In this document: one piece after another, positions 26,811 to 35,694 of the stretch | Numbering within the stretch: position 1 is the stretch's first letter | Layout of the letters: the number at the start of each line of letters is the position of its first letter | DNA from: Pseudomonadales bacterium | GTDB taxonomy: Bacteria; Pseudomonadota; Gammaproteobacteria; Pseudomonadales; Ketobacteraceae | Assembly (NCBI GenBank): GCA_002708905.1 | Contig: PAPM01000035.1 | Coordinates: forward strand, 285,348 to 349,347 | Direction: 5' to 3' | Length of the DNA: 64,000 nt | Position numbers and translations under genes: made by a program | The notes under the pieces: model-generated | What the model was told of the DNA's origin: nothing | Seen by the model: only the letters and a program-made list of their open reading frames with translations | Databases searched by the model: none

Positions 26811-27977
26811 GTGAGCTACCAATGGATTGATCAGTACAGCCAACTTGAGTCTGTAATGGAGCAGCTGCAAAACTGCTCCCGGTTGGCGGTGGATACCGAA
26901 TTCGTCCGCACCAACACCTATTATTCCAGGCCGGGATTGCTGCAGATCGCGGGCCCGGATCAACAGGTGTATCTGGTGGACCCCACAGCTTTCAGCGCGG
27001 AGCAGTTGCAACCCCTGGGGCAGCGCCTGTTTGCCGCCGATTCCGAATTGCTCATGCACAGTGCCGGGGAGGACCTGGATATTTTTCTGGCGCTCTGGAA
27101 TCAGCTTCCCACACGACTTTTTGATACCCAGATTGCCGCCAGCCTGGTGGGATATGACCGCCAGATGGGGCTGCAACGTCTGCTCTTTGAGATGATCGGT
27201 GTTGAGCTTTCCAAGGAAGAAACCCGCTCTGACTGGTTGCAACGCCCCCTGACTGCAAAGCAGCTTCATTATGCTGAGGCGGACGTTAAGTATCTGCATC
27301 AGGTCGCAGACATTCTGCGCGAGAAGCTGGATCGGGCAGGGCGCATGTCCTGGTTTGAAGAAGAGTGCAGCCAGCTGGTGCAGAAATACCTTAATAAGAC
27401 TCCTGATGACCAGCTTTATCTCGGCTTTGGTGGCGGCTGGAAACTGAAGCCTCAACAACAGGCGGCACTGCGGCACCTGGCCCAGTGGCGTGAACAGACC
27501 GCCCGCGACCGCAACATTCCCAAAACCTTTATCGCCAAGGATGCTAATTTATACGCATTAGTGGAAAAGAAACCCCGCAACAGGGGGCAATTGGCGGAGC
27601 TGGGTTTTCAGGGCAGTCAGATTCGCCGCTATGGTGATCAGTTACTGGTACAGCTTGATGCCGGGCTGGAGGCACCCGTTCCGGAGGTGTTGATACCTCG
27701 CCCGCTTACCAAAGCGCAGCAAAAAGACTATAAGGCCCTGCGCGAGGTGGTGGGCGGACGGGCGGAAGCGTTGGGCGTGCCTGCAGACCTTCTGGCCAGC
27801 AAGGCGCAACTGGTAAGCTATCTCAAAGCCCGCTTTGCCGGCACCATCGACCAGGACAGCCCGTTCATCGGTGGCTGGCGGGCAACCGCGTTACAACCCT
27901 GGCTGGATGAATATGAGTTACCGTCCAACTCAAGCGACGCAAACAATAACAATCAGGACAATGAAACTGATGACTGA
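26811..27977 (+). CDS. rnd: Ribonuclease D
   Basis: A 388-aa 3'-5' exoribonuclease that trims tRNA and other RNA ends. DEDD residues are visible in LAVDTEFVRTNTYY (D, E), ELLMHSAGEDLDIF (D) and a final YAEADVKYLHQ (Y, D). Two HRDC-type helical regions follow (about 200-290 and beyond). The GTG at 26811 aligns with the start of E. coli RNase D (MNYQ... against VSYQ...), so it is preferred over an ATG 30 bases earlier, but the ribosome site is weak in both cases. The C-terminal tail is a short Asn-rich stretch. Overlaps ycgL by 8 bases. Confidence 0.93.
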   Translation: MSYQWIDQYSQLESVMEQLQNCSRLAVDTEFVRTNTYYSRPGLLQIAGPDQQVYLVDPTAFSAEQLQPLGQRLFAADSELLMHSAGEDLDIFLALWNQLPTRLFDTQIAASLVGYDRQMGLQRLLFEMIGVELSKEETRSDWLQRPLTAKQLHYAEADVKYLHQVADILREKLDRAGRMSWFEEECSQLVQKYLNKTPDDQLYLGFGGGWKLKPQQQAALRHLAQWREQTARDRNIPKTFIAKDANLYALVEKKPRNRGQLAELGFQGSQIRRYGDQLLVQLDAGLEAPVPEVLIPRPLTKAQQKDYKALREVVGGRAEALGVPADLLASKAQLVSYLKARFAGTIDQDSPFIGGWRATALQPWLDEYELPSNSSDANNNNQDNETDD

Positions 27978-28227
27978 CCCAAAAATTATGTGTTCGGTGT
28001 ATCGCAGTGATAAGAAAGAAGGCATGTACATATACGTGCCCAAGCAGGAGCCCTTTGAAAATGTACCGGAGGCCTTGTTGCAGACCTTTGGCACTCCGGG
28101 TCATGTAATGGATCTGATGCTTACCCCGGACCGAACCCTGGCTCGGGTGGATGTGAGGCAGGTCATACAGGGTATTCAACAAAACGGCTATTATTTGCAG
28201 ATGCCTCCGCTGGAAGGCCAGTTCTGA
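27970..28227 (+). CDS. ycgL: YcgL domain protein
   Basis: An 85-aa protein of the YcgL family: IMCSVYRSDKKEGMYIYVPK near the N-terminus, LLQTFGTPGHVMDLML in the middle, QQNGYYLQMPP at the end. Its function is not established. The ATG at 27970 overlaps the end of rnd; an ATG at 27961 is possible too. One base separates its stop from ycgN. The rnd-ycgL-ycgN order is common in gammaproteobacteria. Confidence 0.9.
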   Translation: MTDPKIMCSVYRSDKKEGMYIYVPKQEPFENVPEALLQTFGTPGHVMDLMLTPDRTLARVDVRQVIQGIQQNGYYLQMPPLEGQF

Positions 28228-28228
28228 G

Positions 28229-28672
28229 ATGGGCGACCGCTTCTGGGAGCAGAAGTCTCTGGAGGAGATGACTTCTGAGGAGTGGGAATCCCTTTGCGAC
28301 GGCTGTGCGCTTTGTTGTTTGCAGAAGCTTGAAGACGAGGCAACCGGCGACGTGTATTACACCCGCCTGGCGTGCAAGCTGCTGGATATCCAAAGTGGAT
28401 TGTGTCGCAATTATCCCAATCGCTTCAAGCTGGTGGATGATTGCGTAAAGGTGCGCCTGGAAGACAAGGAATATTTCCACTGGATGCCCTATTCCTGTGC
28501 CTATCGTGCGCTGCATGAAGGGCGGGGACTGGAAGAGTGGCACCCGCTTATCAGCGGCAGCCGTGAATCGGTACACCAGGCCGGCATCTCGGTGCGGGGG
28601 CGGGCCATCCCTGAGGATGGTATTCCCGGGGAAGAGTTCGAAGAACACATTATCCATTGGGTTCACTACTAA
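28229..28672 (+). CDS. ycgN: YcgN family (UPF0260) cysteine cluster protein
   Basis: A 147-aa protein with the conserved cysteines of the YcgN/UPF0260 family: LCDGCALCCLQKLED, RLACKLLD and SGLCRNYPNR, plus DCVKV and YSCAYR. The pattern suggests metal or Fe-S binding. ATG one base after ycgL. Role unknown. Confidence 0.92.
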   Translation: MGDRFWEQKSLEEMTSEEWESLCDGCALCCLQKLEDEATGDVYYTRLACKLLDIQSGLCRNYPNRFKLVDDCVKVRLEDKEYFHWMPYSCAYRALHEGRGLEEWHPLISGSRESVHQAGISVRGRAIPEDGIPGEEFEEHIIHWVHY

Positions 28673-28695
28673 ACAGATACAGGATTTCGCAGATT

Positions 28696-29043
28696 ATGTT
28701 GGATTACGTCGAATACACCATTACCTGGGCGGTTTATCTGGCCGCGGCCGTGGGCTTAATGGCGGTTTGGTGGCGTCTGACCCGGATTATTCCCTGGCAT
28801 ACGTTGAAGCAGGTACTGCGGGTTGTGGTGGCCGCTGCGATTCTGATGCCGGCACCGGTAATTTACGGCAGTGCAGATTGGGCCCCAGCCCTGTTTGTTT
28901 TGTTGCTGGACTCCACCGTGGCTAAGGAAGCCGACACCATGCGGGCTGTTCCATTCTTGCTTTACGGCCTGATTCTGGGGCTCCTGGCCCTGTTTGCGGA
29001 TGGCCTGTTCCGCTACTGGCGCAATAAAAAAGCCGCATTTTAA
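28696..29043 (+). CDS. Small integral membrane protein of unknown function
   Basis: A 115-aa protein with three hydrophobic segments (about 8-25, 42-70 with VVVAAAILMPAPVIYG, 85-105) and a basic tail RYWRNKKAAF. It lies between ycgN and the VWA protein, and I associate this small protein with that VWA gene from related genomes, but no function is known. An ATG at 28696 after AGGA is a better start than earlier codons inside ycgN. Confidence 0.65.
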   Translation: MLDYVEYTITWAVYLAAAVGLMAVWWRLTRIIPWHTLKQVLRVVVAAAILMPAPVIYGSADWAPALFVLLLDSTVAKEADTMRAVPFLLYGLILGLLALFADGLFRYWRNKKAAF

Positions 29044-29144
29044 TTCAATAGGTTGCCCTCAACTTTTCACCCTCATGTCAGGAAAATACCGCCAAAGCTG
29101 CTATAACTAAATCATGTCGGCGAGTAGTTTTTGACGGAGTCAGT

Positions 29145-31601
29145 GTGAAATTACCTCCTCTTCCCGGGTTGGTATTGATTGTTTTGCTCTGGGCAGCGTT
29201 TTTTGCTGCCCAGGGCGTTTACGCGGCTGAACCAAAGCCGGATATGCGCGTGTTGATTGATATCTCCGGCAGTATGAAGAAAACCGATCCGGAAAACCTC
29301 CGGGTTCCTGCTGCCAAGTTATTGTTAAACCTTGCAAAAGATGACAGCCGATTCGGTGTTTGGGCATTCGGGCAATACGTTAATAACCTGGTGCCGGTTG
29401 CCCCGGTGAACCCGGATTGGAAGAAGGCGGCCGTAGGCAAACTGGAAGCCATCAACTCCGCCGGCCTGTTCACCAATATCGGCCTGGCCCTGGAGCGGGC
29501 AGCCATGGGACAGACGACACCAGATCCGGACTGGGAGCGCACCATTGTGTTGTTGTCTGATGGCATGGTGGATATCTCCAAAGATCCGGCGGTCAACGCC
29601 ACAGAGAAGGATCGCATCCTCACCGAGGTCATTCCCCGTTTGAAGAAAGCGGGTTTCCGGATTCATTCAGTTGCTCTCTCGGACAGCGCGGACCAGGAAT
29701 TCCTCAAAGCCGTGGCCTTGCGTACCGGCGGTGCTTATTCCCTCGCCCGCAGCGCGGATGAACTGCTCAATGCCTTTGTGGAAGCCTCCGACAAGGTGAA
29801 CCAGCCGGAAGAGGTGCCGATCGTTGGTGACAGTTTCAGCATTGACGACTCAGTCAAGGAATTTACCGCTCTGATTTACCGTAAATCTTCGCTCAAGGAA
29901 ACCGAGCTAATCAGTCCCGATGGCGTTCATTACAGCCTGTCCAAGGGCAGCCGCAATGTCAGCTGGTTTGCGGACAAGCAATATGACCTGATCACGGTGT
30001 ATAACCCGGCACCGGGCACCTGGAAAGTGGTGGCTGATCTGGATCCTTCGAATCGGGTGACCGTGGTATCGGATCTCAATCTGAAGATGGAGGGCCTGCC
30101 TGAGAACGTGTTGGAAGGAGAGCGCCTGACCATGACCCTGTCGTTGGACGAGTACGGCCGGGTGATTACCAATCCCAATTTCCTTGAACTGATGGATATC
30201 ACCTTCCGTCAGGACACCTCTTCCGGCGACAGCTTTGAAGGCAAATTGTCCGAGGGATCTGATGGCGAAAAAGTGGTGCCGGAAGATGGTTTATATACGG
30301 CGCGTCTGGGCCGCACCATTACCGAAGGAGAGCATACGTTTTCCGTAATGGTGGACGGGAAAACATTCCAGCGTAAAAAGTCGGTGCGCATGACGGTGCA
30401 TCGCGAAGTTTTGAAGGTGGAAACCCAGTATCGTGATCAGGATGGTCAGGTGTTGCGCTATCTGATAACCGAACCCGTGGCAGGACTGGTAAATCCCGAG
30501 GATATCGATATTGTCGCCCAGATCACCGATCCCAAAGGGGAGAAAAGTATCCAGAAGGGCATCGCGGAAGGGGACGGACGTTATCGTATTGATGTTCCAC
30601 CCTATGGCGCGTTGGGTGAATACGAAGTGTTGATCAAAGTAACGGGAACCTCCGCCAATGACAAACCGTTCGAGTTGGTACAGGGCCCCTACAAAGTGGA
30701 TTATACCCCGTTGGGAATGGTGGCGGAGCAACCCGGCCCGGACTCTGAGGAACAACCTTTGCTGCCCTCTGAAACCTTTGATGCCAGTGCCATGGAAATA
30801 CCCAGCCTGGATGTGGAAGAGCTGCCCCCGGATGACATCCCTCCATTACCGGAAGTGGAACCGGCACCGGTGCCGGAACCGGTACTCATGGGTGAGGAGG
30901 TTCCGGTGGAGCAGGAAGAGAGTGCAGAGGACGGCTCAAACTGGTTGCTGCTGGCCGGGGTGTTCATCATCGGTAATGTGCTGGTCATTGGTGGCGGCAT
31001 TTATCTGTACATCAAAATTGTCCGTAAAACCGATGAAGAACAGAGTCGTGTGGTAGAAGAAATTACCCAGATCCAGCAGAAGAAAGCCGAGAAGCGCGGG
31101 CAGGCTGCTGCCGATCTGGGGGTGGATTTTGATGCCGGCACGGACATTGACCTGGGTGATGAAGCGACCCAGATTCGTACGCCGGAGCCAGCCCCTGACC
31201 CCGTGCCTGCAGCTCCGCCGCCTCCCGCCGAACCGGAAGAGGCGTATGTGAATGAAGCGGACCCGCTGGAACTGGAAGACGATGAACTGATTGAAGTGGA
31301 TGATGACTTTGATGATGATCTCGGTTCCGGTGATGGTCTCGACGATCTGGACATGATGTTGAGCGAGCAGGAAAATTCGGAACAGACCGAAGAGCAATTG
31401 AACCAGGCCATTGATGAGATGCTGGAGCAACCAACCGTGTTCCCTGATCCGGATAAAGCGGACAATGCCAAACAAAAGGACGAGGAAGAATCCAAGGAAA
31501 AGCCTGCCGATGATGAGGAAGAGGATTCCCGCAGCATCGAAGAGAAGTATCCTGGCTTTGATAATGATGAATTTATGCTGGATAATCCTTCAAAAAATTA
31601 A
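29145..31601 (+). CDS. Large von Willebrand A domain protein with one membrane helix and an acidic tail
   Basis: An 818-aa protein: signal peptide (to VYA-AEPK), VWA domain (about 33-220) with an intact MIDAS (DISGSM, TNIG at Thr, LSDGMVD), a beta-sandwich-rich periplasmic region (about 225-545), a Pro/Glu-rich linker, one transmembrane helix (about 600-625: VFIIGNVLVIGGGIYLYI), and a cytoplasmic tail of about 190 residues that is extremely Asp/Glu-rich. The topology links a periplasmic metal-dependent adhesion domain with a charged inner tail. Function unknown; protein-protein contact is the usual VWA role. GTG start. The next gene (HIT protein) starts 21 bp on. Confidence 0.8.
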   Translation: MKLPPLPGLVLIVLLWAAFFAAQGVYAAEPKPDMRVLIDISGSMKKTDPENLRVPAAKLLLNLAKDDSRFGVWAFGQYVNNLVPVAPVNPDWKKAAVGKLEAINSAGLFTNIGLALERAAMGQTTPDPDWERTIVLLSDGMVDISKDPAVNATEKDRILTEVIPRLKKAGFRIHSVALSDSADQEFLKAVALRTGGAYSLARSADELLNAFVEASDKVNQPEEVPIVGDSFSIDDSVKEFTALIYRKSSLKETELISPDGVHYSLSKGSRNVSWFADKQYDLITVYNPAPGTWKVVADLDPSNRVTVVSDLNLKMEGLPENVLEGERLTMTLSLDEYGRVITNPNFLELMDITFRQDTSSGDSFEGKLSEGSDGEKVVPEDGLYTARLGRTITEGEHTFSVMVDGKTFQRKKSVRMTVHREVLKVETQYRDQDGQVLRYLITEPVAGLVNPEDIDIVAQITDPKGEKSIQKGIAEGDGRYRIDVPPYGALGEYEVLIKVTGTSANDKPFELVQGPYKVDYTPLGMVAEQPGPDSEEQPLLPSETFDASAMEIPSLDVEELPPDDIPPLPEVEPAPVPEPVLMGEEVPVEQEESAEDGSNWLLLAGVFIIGNVLVIGGGIYLYIKIVRKTDEEQSRVVEEITQIQQKKAEKRGQAAADLGVDFDAGTDIDLGDEATQIRTPEPAPDPVPAAPPPPAEPEEAYVNEADPLELEDDELIEVDDDFDDDLGSGDGLDDLDMMLSEQENSEQTEEQLNQAIDEMLEQPTVFPDPDKADNAKQKDEEESKEKPADDEEEDSRSIEEKYPGFDNDEFMLDNPSKN

Positions 31602-31621
31602 CAGCAATCTGATGACTGTCT

Positions 31622-32080
31622 ATGTCCGACTGTATTTTCTGTTCCATTCTCAAAGGTGAGATGCCCGCCAGTATCGCTTACCAGGACGAAGACTGTGTTG
31701 CGTTCATGGATCTGTTTCCCATGCGCCCCGGTCATGTGTTGGTAATACCCAGGCAGCATGCTATCTATCTTGAAGAGCTTACCCCGGCGTTGCGTGCACA
31801 TCTGATTGAGGTGGCACATTGGGTGATCAAAGCCCAGAAAGCCGCAGGCGTACCCTGTGACGGTAATAATGTGTTCTTGAACGACGGCCCCGCTGCCAAT
31901 CAACATGTTCCGCATGTTCATTTCCATGTGTTGCCGCGCAAACAGGGAGATCTCACCAAAGCCGTGTTCTCTTTTGCCACGCTTTACACCAATTATTTTG
32001 GCCAGGCTGCCCATCGCAAGCGCCTGGATGAGATGGCTGCCGGAATAGCCCGGCATATGTCCCAGCGGGTCCGGCCCTGA
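31622..32080 (+). CDS. HIT-family protein (nucleotide hydrolase/transferase fold)
   Basis: A 152-aa HIT protein. The N-terminal CIFCSILKGEMPASIAYQDE and the histidine triad HVPHVHFHVLPR are both clear, so the active site is intact. HIT proteins hydrolyse or transfer nucleotide monophosphates (Ap4A, adenylated compounds). It begins 21 bp after the VWA gene and ends one base before the DUF1631 gene. Confidence 0.93.
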   Translation: MSDCIFCSILKGEMPASIAYQDEDCVAFMDLFPMRPGHVLVIPRQHAIYLEELTPALRAHLIEVAHWVIKAQKAAGVPCDGNNVFLNDGPAANQHVPHVHFHVLPRKQGDLTKAVFSFATLYTNYFGQAAHRKRLDEMAAGIARHMSQRVRP

Positions 32081-32081
32081 T

Positions 32082-33974
32082 ATGTCAACCGTGCCGGGAC
32101 AGGAGAATATCCGCATCGGGGCTCGCCTGTTGGTGGAGCTCCTCCGGATCAATTCTGAAGAACCGGCTACAGACAGGATTCGCCTCACACCCCAGCGCAG
32201 TCGTCACGGCCTGGCGGTCTTCAGTGATATGATGCAGAGCATCCAACAGGGATTGTTGAAAACCGGCTCCCATTGTCGGGTAAGCGATGCGCTGGTGGCG
32301 GAATGTGCTGCGCTGGAAGTCCCGCTGCCCATTTCTGCTCCGGATTGGGGTGGCATACTGTTAATGGACCAGTTGTACGATGAACTGAGTGAGCAGTTGG
32401 CAGGCGACAAGGACGCCCGCAACTGGTTTGAAAAGCTGCGTCTGTTGGTGGTGCGGTATTCGTTGGCGGATTACTCCTTTTTTTTCGCTCCCCAAAATCT
32501 CCTGCGTCGCTTCCTGAACCAGGCTTATTTGATATTGCTCAGCAGTACGGAAAAAAGCCGCCAGCTTTATTGGTCCAAGCTCAACGAGTTTGCCAACCGA
32601 ATGTTGTCGGAATTCACTGGCAATGTGGGCAGTGTCAATAGTATCTGTATTGAAGCGCAGACCTGGATAGCGGGGCAGACCGAACAGGTAGAGAAAATTG
32701 AAGAGCGGTTGCGTTTATTGGAAGTGACCCGGCAGCGGGAGCGTGTGGCGGAACCCCGCGTGGTTCAGGAACTGAATCGGATGGCTGCGGGTCGTTCCCT
32801 GCCGGAGGAAGTGGTGGCATTCCTGCATGGTGAGTGGCGGCGTTCCATGCTGATGTTGTCGATGCGGGAAGGTGTGGAAGGTGCTGACTGGAAACGGCAG
32901 TTACGAACCGGTGAATCCCTGGTGGAGATGTGCGAGGGGTGCCTGGATGAGGGGCGCCGGGACAATTACAAGGGGTTCTACCAGATTCTCATCAAGAATC
33001 TGCGTGCCACACTGGTCAGCGTACAGGATGATGAATCCACGTTGGAGAGGACCCTGGAACCTGTGGAGTTGATTCTGACCGCGATGATCAGTGGTGCTTC
33101 GCCGGTTTTAATAGAAACTCCAACTTTGGCAATGCCTGTGTCCCATGTCGCGGAAGCGCAGATTGATCGCGTCAGCCCCAAAGCATTGGAAACCATCTCC
33201 CTGTTACAGGAAGACGACTGGCTCAGGTTCAAGACTCAGGACGGTCAATTCGAGTTGTGCAAAATCGTCCTGAAAGCAAATGCGGATGACCCCTGGGTTT
33301 TGGTTGGTCAGAGTGGTAAAACAGTGGCTAAGAAAACGGCGCGACAGTTGGCGCAGGCTTTGGAGGGGGATGTGTTGCAGTTGGTGCATCGAACCCTTTA
33401 TTGGGATCGTCAGCTGGAAGCCGGCCTGACGAAACTGAGGGAAGTGTGGTTAACCATGCGGGAGCAACTGGGCCGGGCAGCCGGTACGGAAGACGAGGAT
33501 CTGCAGAAATCCTCACAGTCTCCCGCGCAGTCAGAGCCTGATGTGCCGCTTGAGAGCGAAGTATCAATGGCGTCTGTGTCTGGGTCTCGCATTGATGAGG
33601 TGCTGGAAAATTCGTCCTTGTCACTGGTTGACCCCGACAGTACCGGCGAGGTGGAAGCTGAATTCCTGGAACCCCGTACCATCAGCGATGAAGAGCTGGC
33701 GGCGGCTCTCAGTGCTGTGGATTCGCTGCAGGTAGGGGGTTGGGTATCGCAGGAAACCTCGGAGGGCGAGCAGCGCTGTAAATTGGCCGTTAAGATTCGG
33801 GCCTCTGAAAAGCTGGTGTTTGTTAACCGTCTGGGCATAAAAGTATTGGATATAACCCGACAAGACCTGGCCCGATTGTTGGTGCATGGCGCCGTGACGA
33901 TCCTGGATACCGGGGCGGCATTTGACAGCACCCTGGAACGGGTTGTAAGAACCCTGCAAAGGGACAACAAATAG
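32082..33974 (+). CDS. DUF1631 family protein with duplicated C-terminal module
   Basis: A 630-aa protein related to the DUF1631 family found in pseudomonads (function unknown). The N-terminal 340 residues are helical. Two copies of one module are visible in the C-terminal half: about 372-445 (LQEDDWLRF ... CKIVLKA ... ALEGDVLQLVHRTLYWDRQLE) and about 548-628 (LQVGGWVSQE ... CKLAVKIRA ... LLVHGAVTILDTGAAFDSTLE), each with Gly/Trp at the start and a K-V/L-x-I/K-x core, reminiscent of a PilZ-like beta-barrel. A Ser/Glu-rich linker separates them. ATG one base after the HIT gene stop, and a PilZ gene follows at 49 bp, so c-di-GMP linkage is a reasonable guess. Confidence 0.75.
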   Translation: MSTVPGQENIRIGARLLVELLRINSEEPATDRIRLTPQRSRHGLAVFSDMMQSIQQGLLKTGSHCRVSDALVAECAALEVPLPISAPDWGGILLMDQLYDELSEQLAGDKDARNWFEKLRLLVVRYSLADYSFFFAPQNLLRRFLNQAYLILLSSTEKSRQLYWSKLNEFANRMLSEFTGNVGSVNSICIEAQTWIAGQTEQVEKIEERLRLLEVTRQRERVAEPRVVQELNRMAAGRSLPEEVVAFLHGEWRRSMLMLSMREGVEGADWKRQLRTGESLVEMCEGCLDEGRRDNYKGFYQILIKNLRATLVSVQDDESTLERTLEPVELILTAMISGASPVLIETPTLAMPVSHVAEAQIDRVSPKALETISLLQEDDWLRFKTQDGQFELCKIVLKANADDPWVLVGQSGKTVAKKTARQLAQALEGDVLQLVHRTLYWDRQLEAGLTKLREVWLTMREQLGRAAGTEDEDLQKSSQSPAQSEPDVPLESEVSMASVSGSRIDEVLENSSLSLVDPDSTGEVEAEFLEPRTISDEELAAALSAVDSLQVGGWVSQETSEGEQRCKLAVKIRASEKLVFVNRLGIKVLDITRQDLARLLVHGAVTILDTGAAFDSTLERVVRTLQRDNK

Positions 33975-34022
33975 AGACAAAAAATAGAGTCAAGGAACAG
34001 ATGCAGAGGAAGAGGCAGCAGG

Positions 34023-34391
34023 ATGGAAGACCAACGTAGCCAAAAGCGCCACACACGTAAGGCGGATGCCTATCTGGAACTGACTCTGGATGGCGAGCAA
34101 GGGTATATCCAGAAGGTGATCGCCTGCGAAACGGTTGATCTTTCTCCCAAGGGGTTGAAGATATACATGAGTGAAGCGGTGGAGCAGGGCTTGATCTCGG
34201 ACGTGTTGGTGGAGATCAGCGGGGAGGATGGGCGCTTCTTTCTGACGGCCGAAGTCAAATGGATTTCACCGTGCGGAGATGACGGTTGGTATTTTGCGGG
34301 TTTTGAAATCTTTGAGGCGGACAATACGGATTATGAGAGCTGGGCGCAAATGATTGAACGGCGTGAAGCAAAAGAAGTTGATGATCTTTAA
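34023..34391 (+). CDS. PilZ domain protein (c-di-GMP receptor)
   Basis: A 122-aa single PilZ domain. The c-di-GMP binding motifs are present: basic RSQKRHTRK at residues 5-13 (RXXXR) and DLSPKGLKI (D/NXSXXG). It follows the DUF1631 gene and is followed by a bidirectional terminator. It most likely binds c-di-GMP and acts on a partner; partner unknown. Confidence 0.88.
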   Translation: MEDQRSQKRHTRKADAYLELTLDGEQGYIQKVIACETVDLSPKGLKIYMSEAVEQGLISDVLVEISGEDGRFFLTAEVKWISPCGDDGWYFAGFEIFEADNTDYESWAQMIERREAKEVDDL

Positions 34392-34405
34392 AGCAGATCA
34401 AATAA

Positions 34406-34433
34406 GAAAAAGGGAGCCCAGGCTCCCTTTTTC
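34406..34433. terminator. Bidirectional rho-independent terminator
   Basis: GAAAAAGGGAGCC (34406-34418) pairs with GGCTCCCTTTTTC (34421-34433). A- and T-runs at both sides let it end both the PilZ gene and the convergent cysK gene. Confidence 0.9.
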
Positions 34434-34493
34434 TTTGCTTCTTTACTTCTTTTTCTGCACTAACATCCAGTTAATCAATGCCGGATGTTGAGA

Positions 34494-35462
34494 TTACTGT
34501 ACGTTTTCCGTATCGGTAAACATTTCCTGAAACAGGACAGAACTGAGATAACGTTCGCCGGAATCCGGCAGAATCACCACAATGGTCTTGCCGGCGTTTT
34601 CCGGTTTGTCGGCGACCTTCAAGGCTGCTGCCAACGCTGCGCCACAGGAAATGCCCGCCAGAATCCCTTCTTTCTCCATCAGTAGATGGGCGTGTTCAAT
34701 GGCTTCTTCATTGGAGACCTTTTCCACGCTGTCCACCAGGCTGACGTCCAGGTTCTTGGGCACAAAGCCTGCGCCGATACCCTGGATCTTGTGGGGGGCC
34801 GGAGCCAGCTCATCGCCGGCCATGGTCTGGGTGATCACCGGGGAATCCACCGGCTCCACAGCAACCGTTTGGATGGCTTTGCCCTGGGTGTTCTTGATGT
34901 AACGACTGATGCCGGTGATGGTGCCGCCGGTGCCCACGCCGGCCACTACAATGTCCACCGCACCGTCGGTGTCATTCCAGATTTCAGGACCGGTGGTCTG
35001 TTCGTGAATGGCGGGGTTGGCCGGGTTTTCAAACTGTTGCAGCATGATGGCATTGCCACCGCTCTGCGCAACGATTTCTGCGGCTTTCTCGATGGCGCCC
35101 TTCATGCCTTTCGGACCTTCCGTGAGCACCAGGTTGGCCCCCAACGCTTTAAGCACCTTGCGGCGCTCCAGGCTCATGGTGGCGGGCATGGTCAGGGTCA
35201 GCTTGTAGCCGCGGGCAGCGCAGACAAAGGCCAATGCTATGCCGGTGTTGCCGCTGGTGGGTTCCACCAATTCCATACCGGGCTTCAACAAACCGTCTTT
35301 TTCAGCTTGCCACACCATGTTGGCTCCGATCCGGCATTTTACCGAAGCAGCCGGATTGCGGCTTTCAATCTTGGCCAGCACGTTGTGCTTGGTCAGATGC
35401 TTCAAGCGTACCAGCGGGGTATTGCCGATGGTAAGGGAATTATCTTCGTATATTTTCGCCAT
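34494..35462 (-). CDS. cysK: Cysteine synthase A (O-acetylserine sulfhydrylase)
   Basis: A 322-aa PLP enzyme joining O-acetylserine and sulfide to cysteine. The PLP lysine is in [19 protein letters not shown], the E. coli CysK-type sequence; [34 protein letters not shown] and [10 protein letters not shown] are also diagnostic. The ATG that begins [20 protein letters not shown] matches the family start; upstream in-frame codons are not used. Stands alone, convergent with the PilZ gene. Confidence 0.96.
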   Translation of the reverse strand: MAKIYEDNSLTIGNTPLVRLKHLTKHNVLAKIESRNPAASVKCRIGANMVWQAEKDGLLKPGMELVEPTSGNTGIALAFVCAARGYKLTLTMPATMSLERRKVLKALGANLVLTEGPKGMKGAIEKAAEIVAQSGGNAIMLQQFENPANPAIHEQTTGPEIWNDTDGAVDIVVAGVGTGGTITGISRYIKNTQGKAIQTVAVEPVDSPVITQTMAGDELAPAPHKIQGIGAGFVPKNLDVSLVDSVEKVSNEEAIEHAHLLMEKEGILAGISCGAALAAALKVADKPENAGKTIVVILPDSGERYLSSVLFQEMFTDTENVQ

Positions 35463-35694
35463 GACTTGTTCCTGGTAGGTGTTCCATAGGTGATGATGGC
35501 AATTGATTCTACACCCCTGAAATGCATTTTCAATCACAGTGCTTTTGTGCGCTTTCTCACAATGCAGAGTTGGAATGTCAGAATTGGAAACCAGTGCCCC
35601 CGGGAGTGTGCGCTTCATCAACCTTTATTCCAACGTCCACGGAAATCGTTGCTAGCCTTCTAAGTAGATTTGTATGGATACCAGGACAAGTGTT

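Noticed and set aside
34686..35489. A 267-codon open frame on the plus strand opposite cysK
   Set aside because: Antisense shadow of cysK; no motif and no ribosome site.
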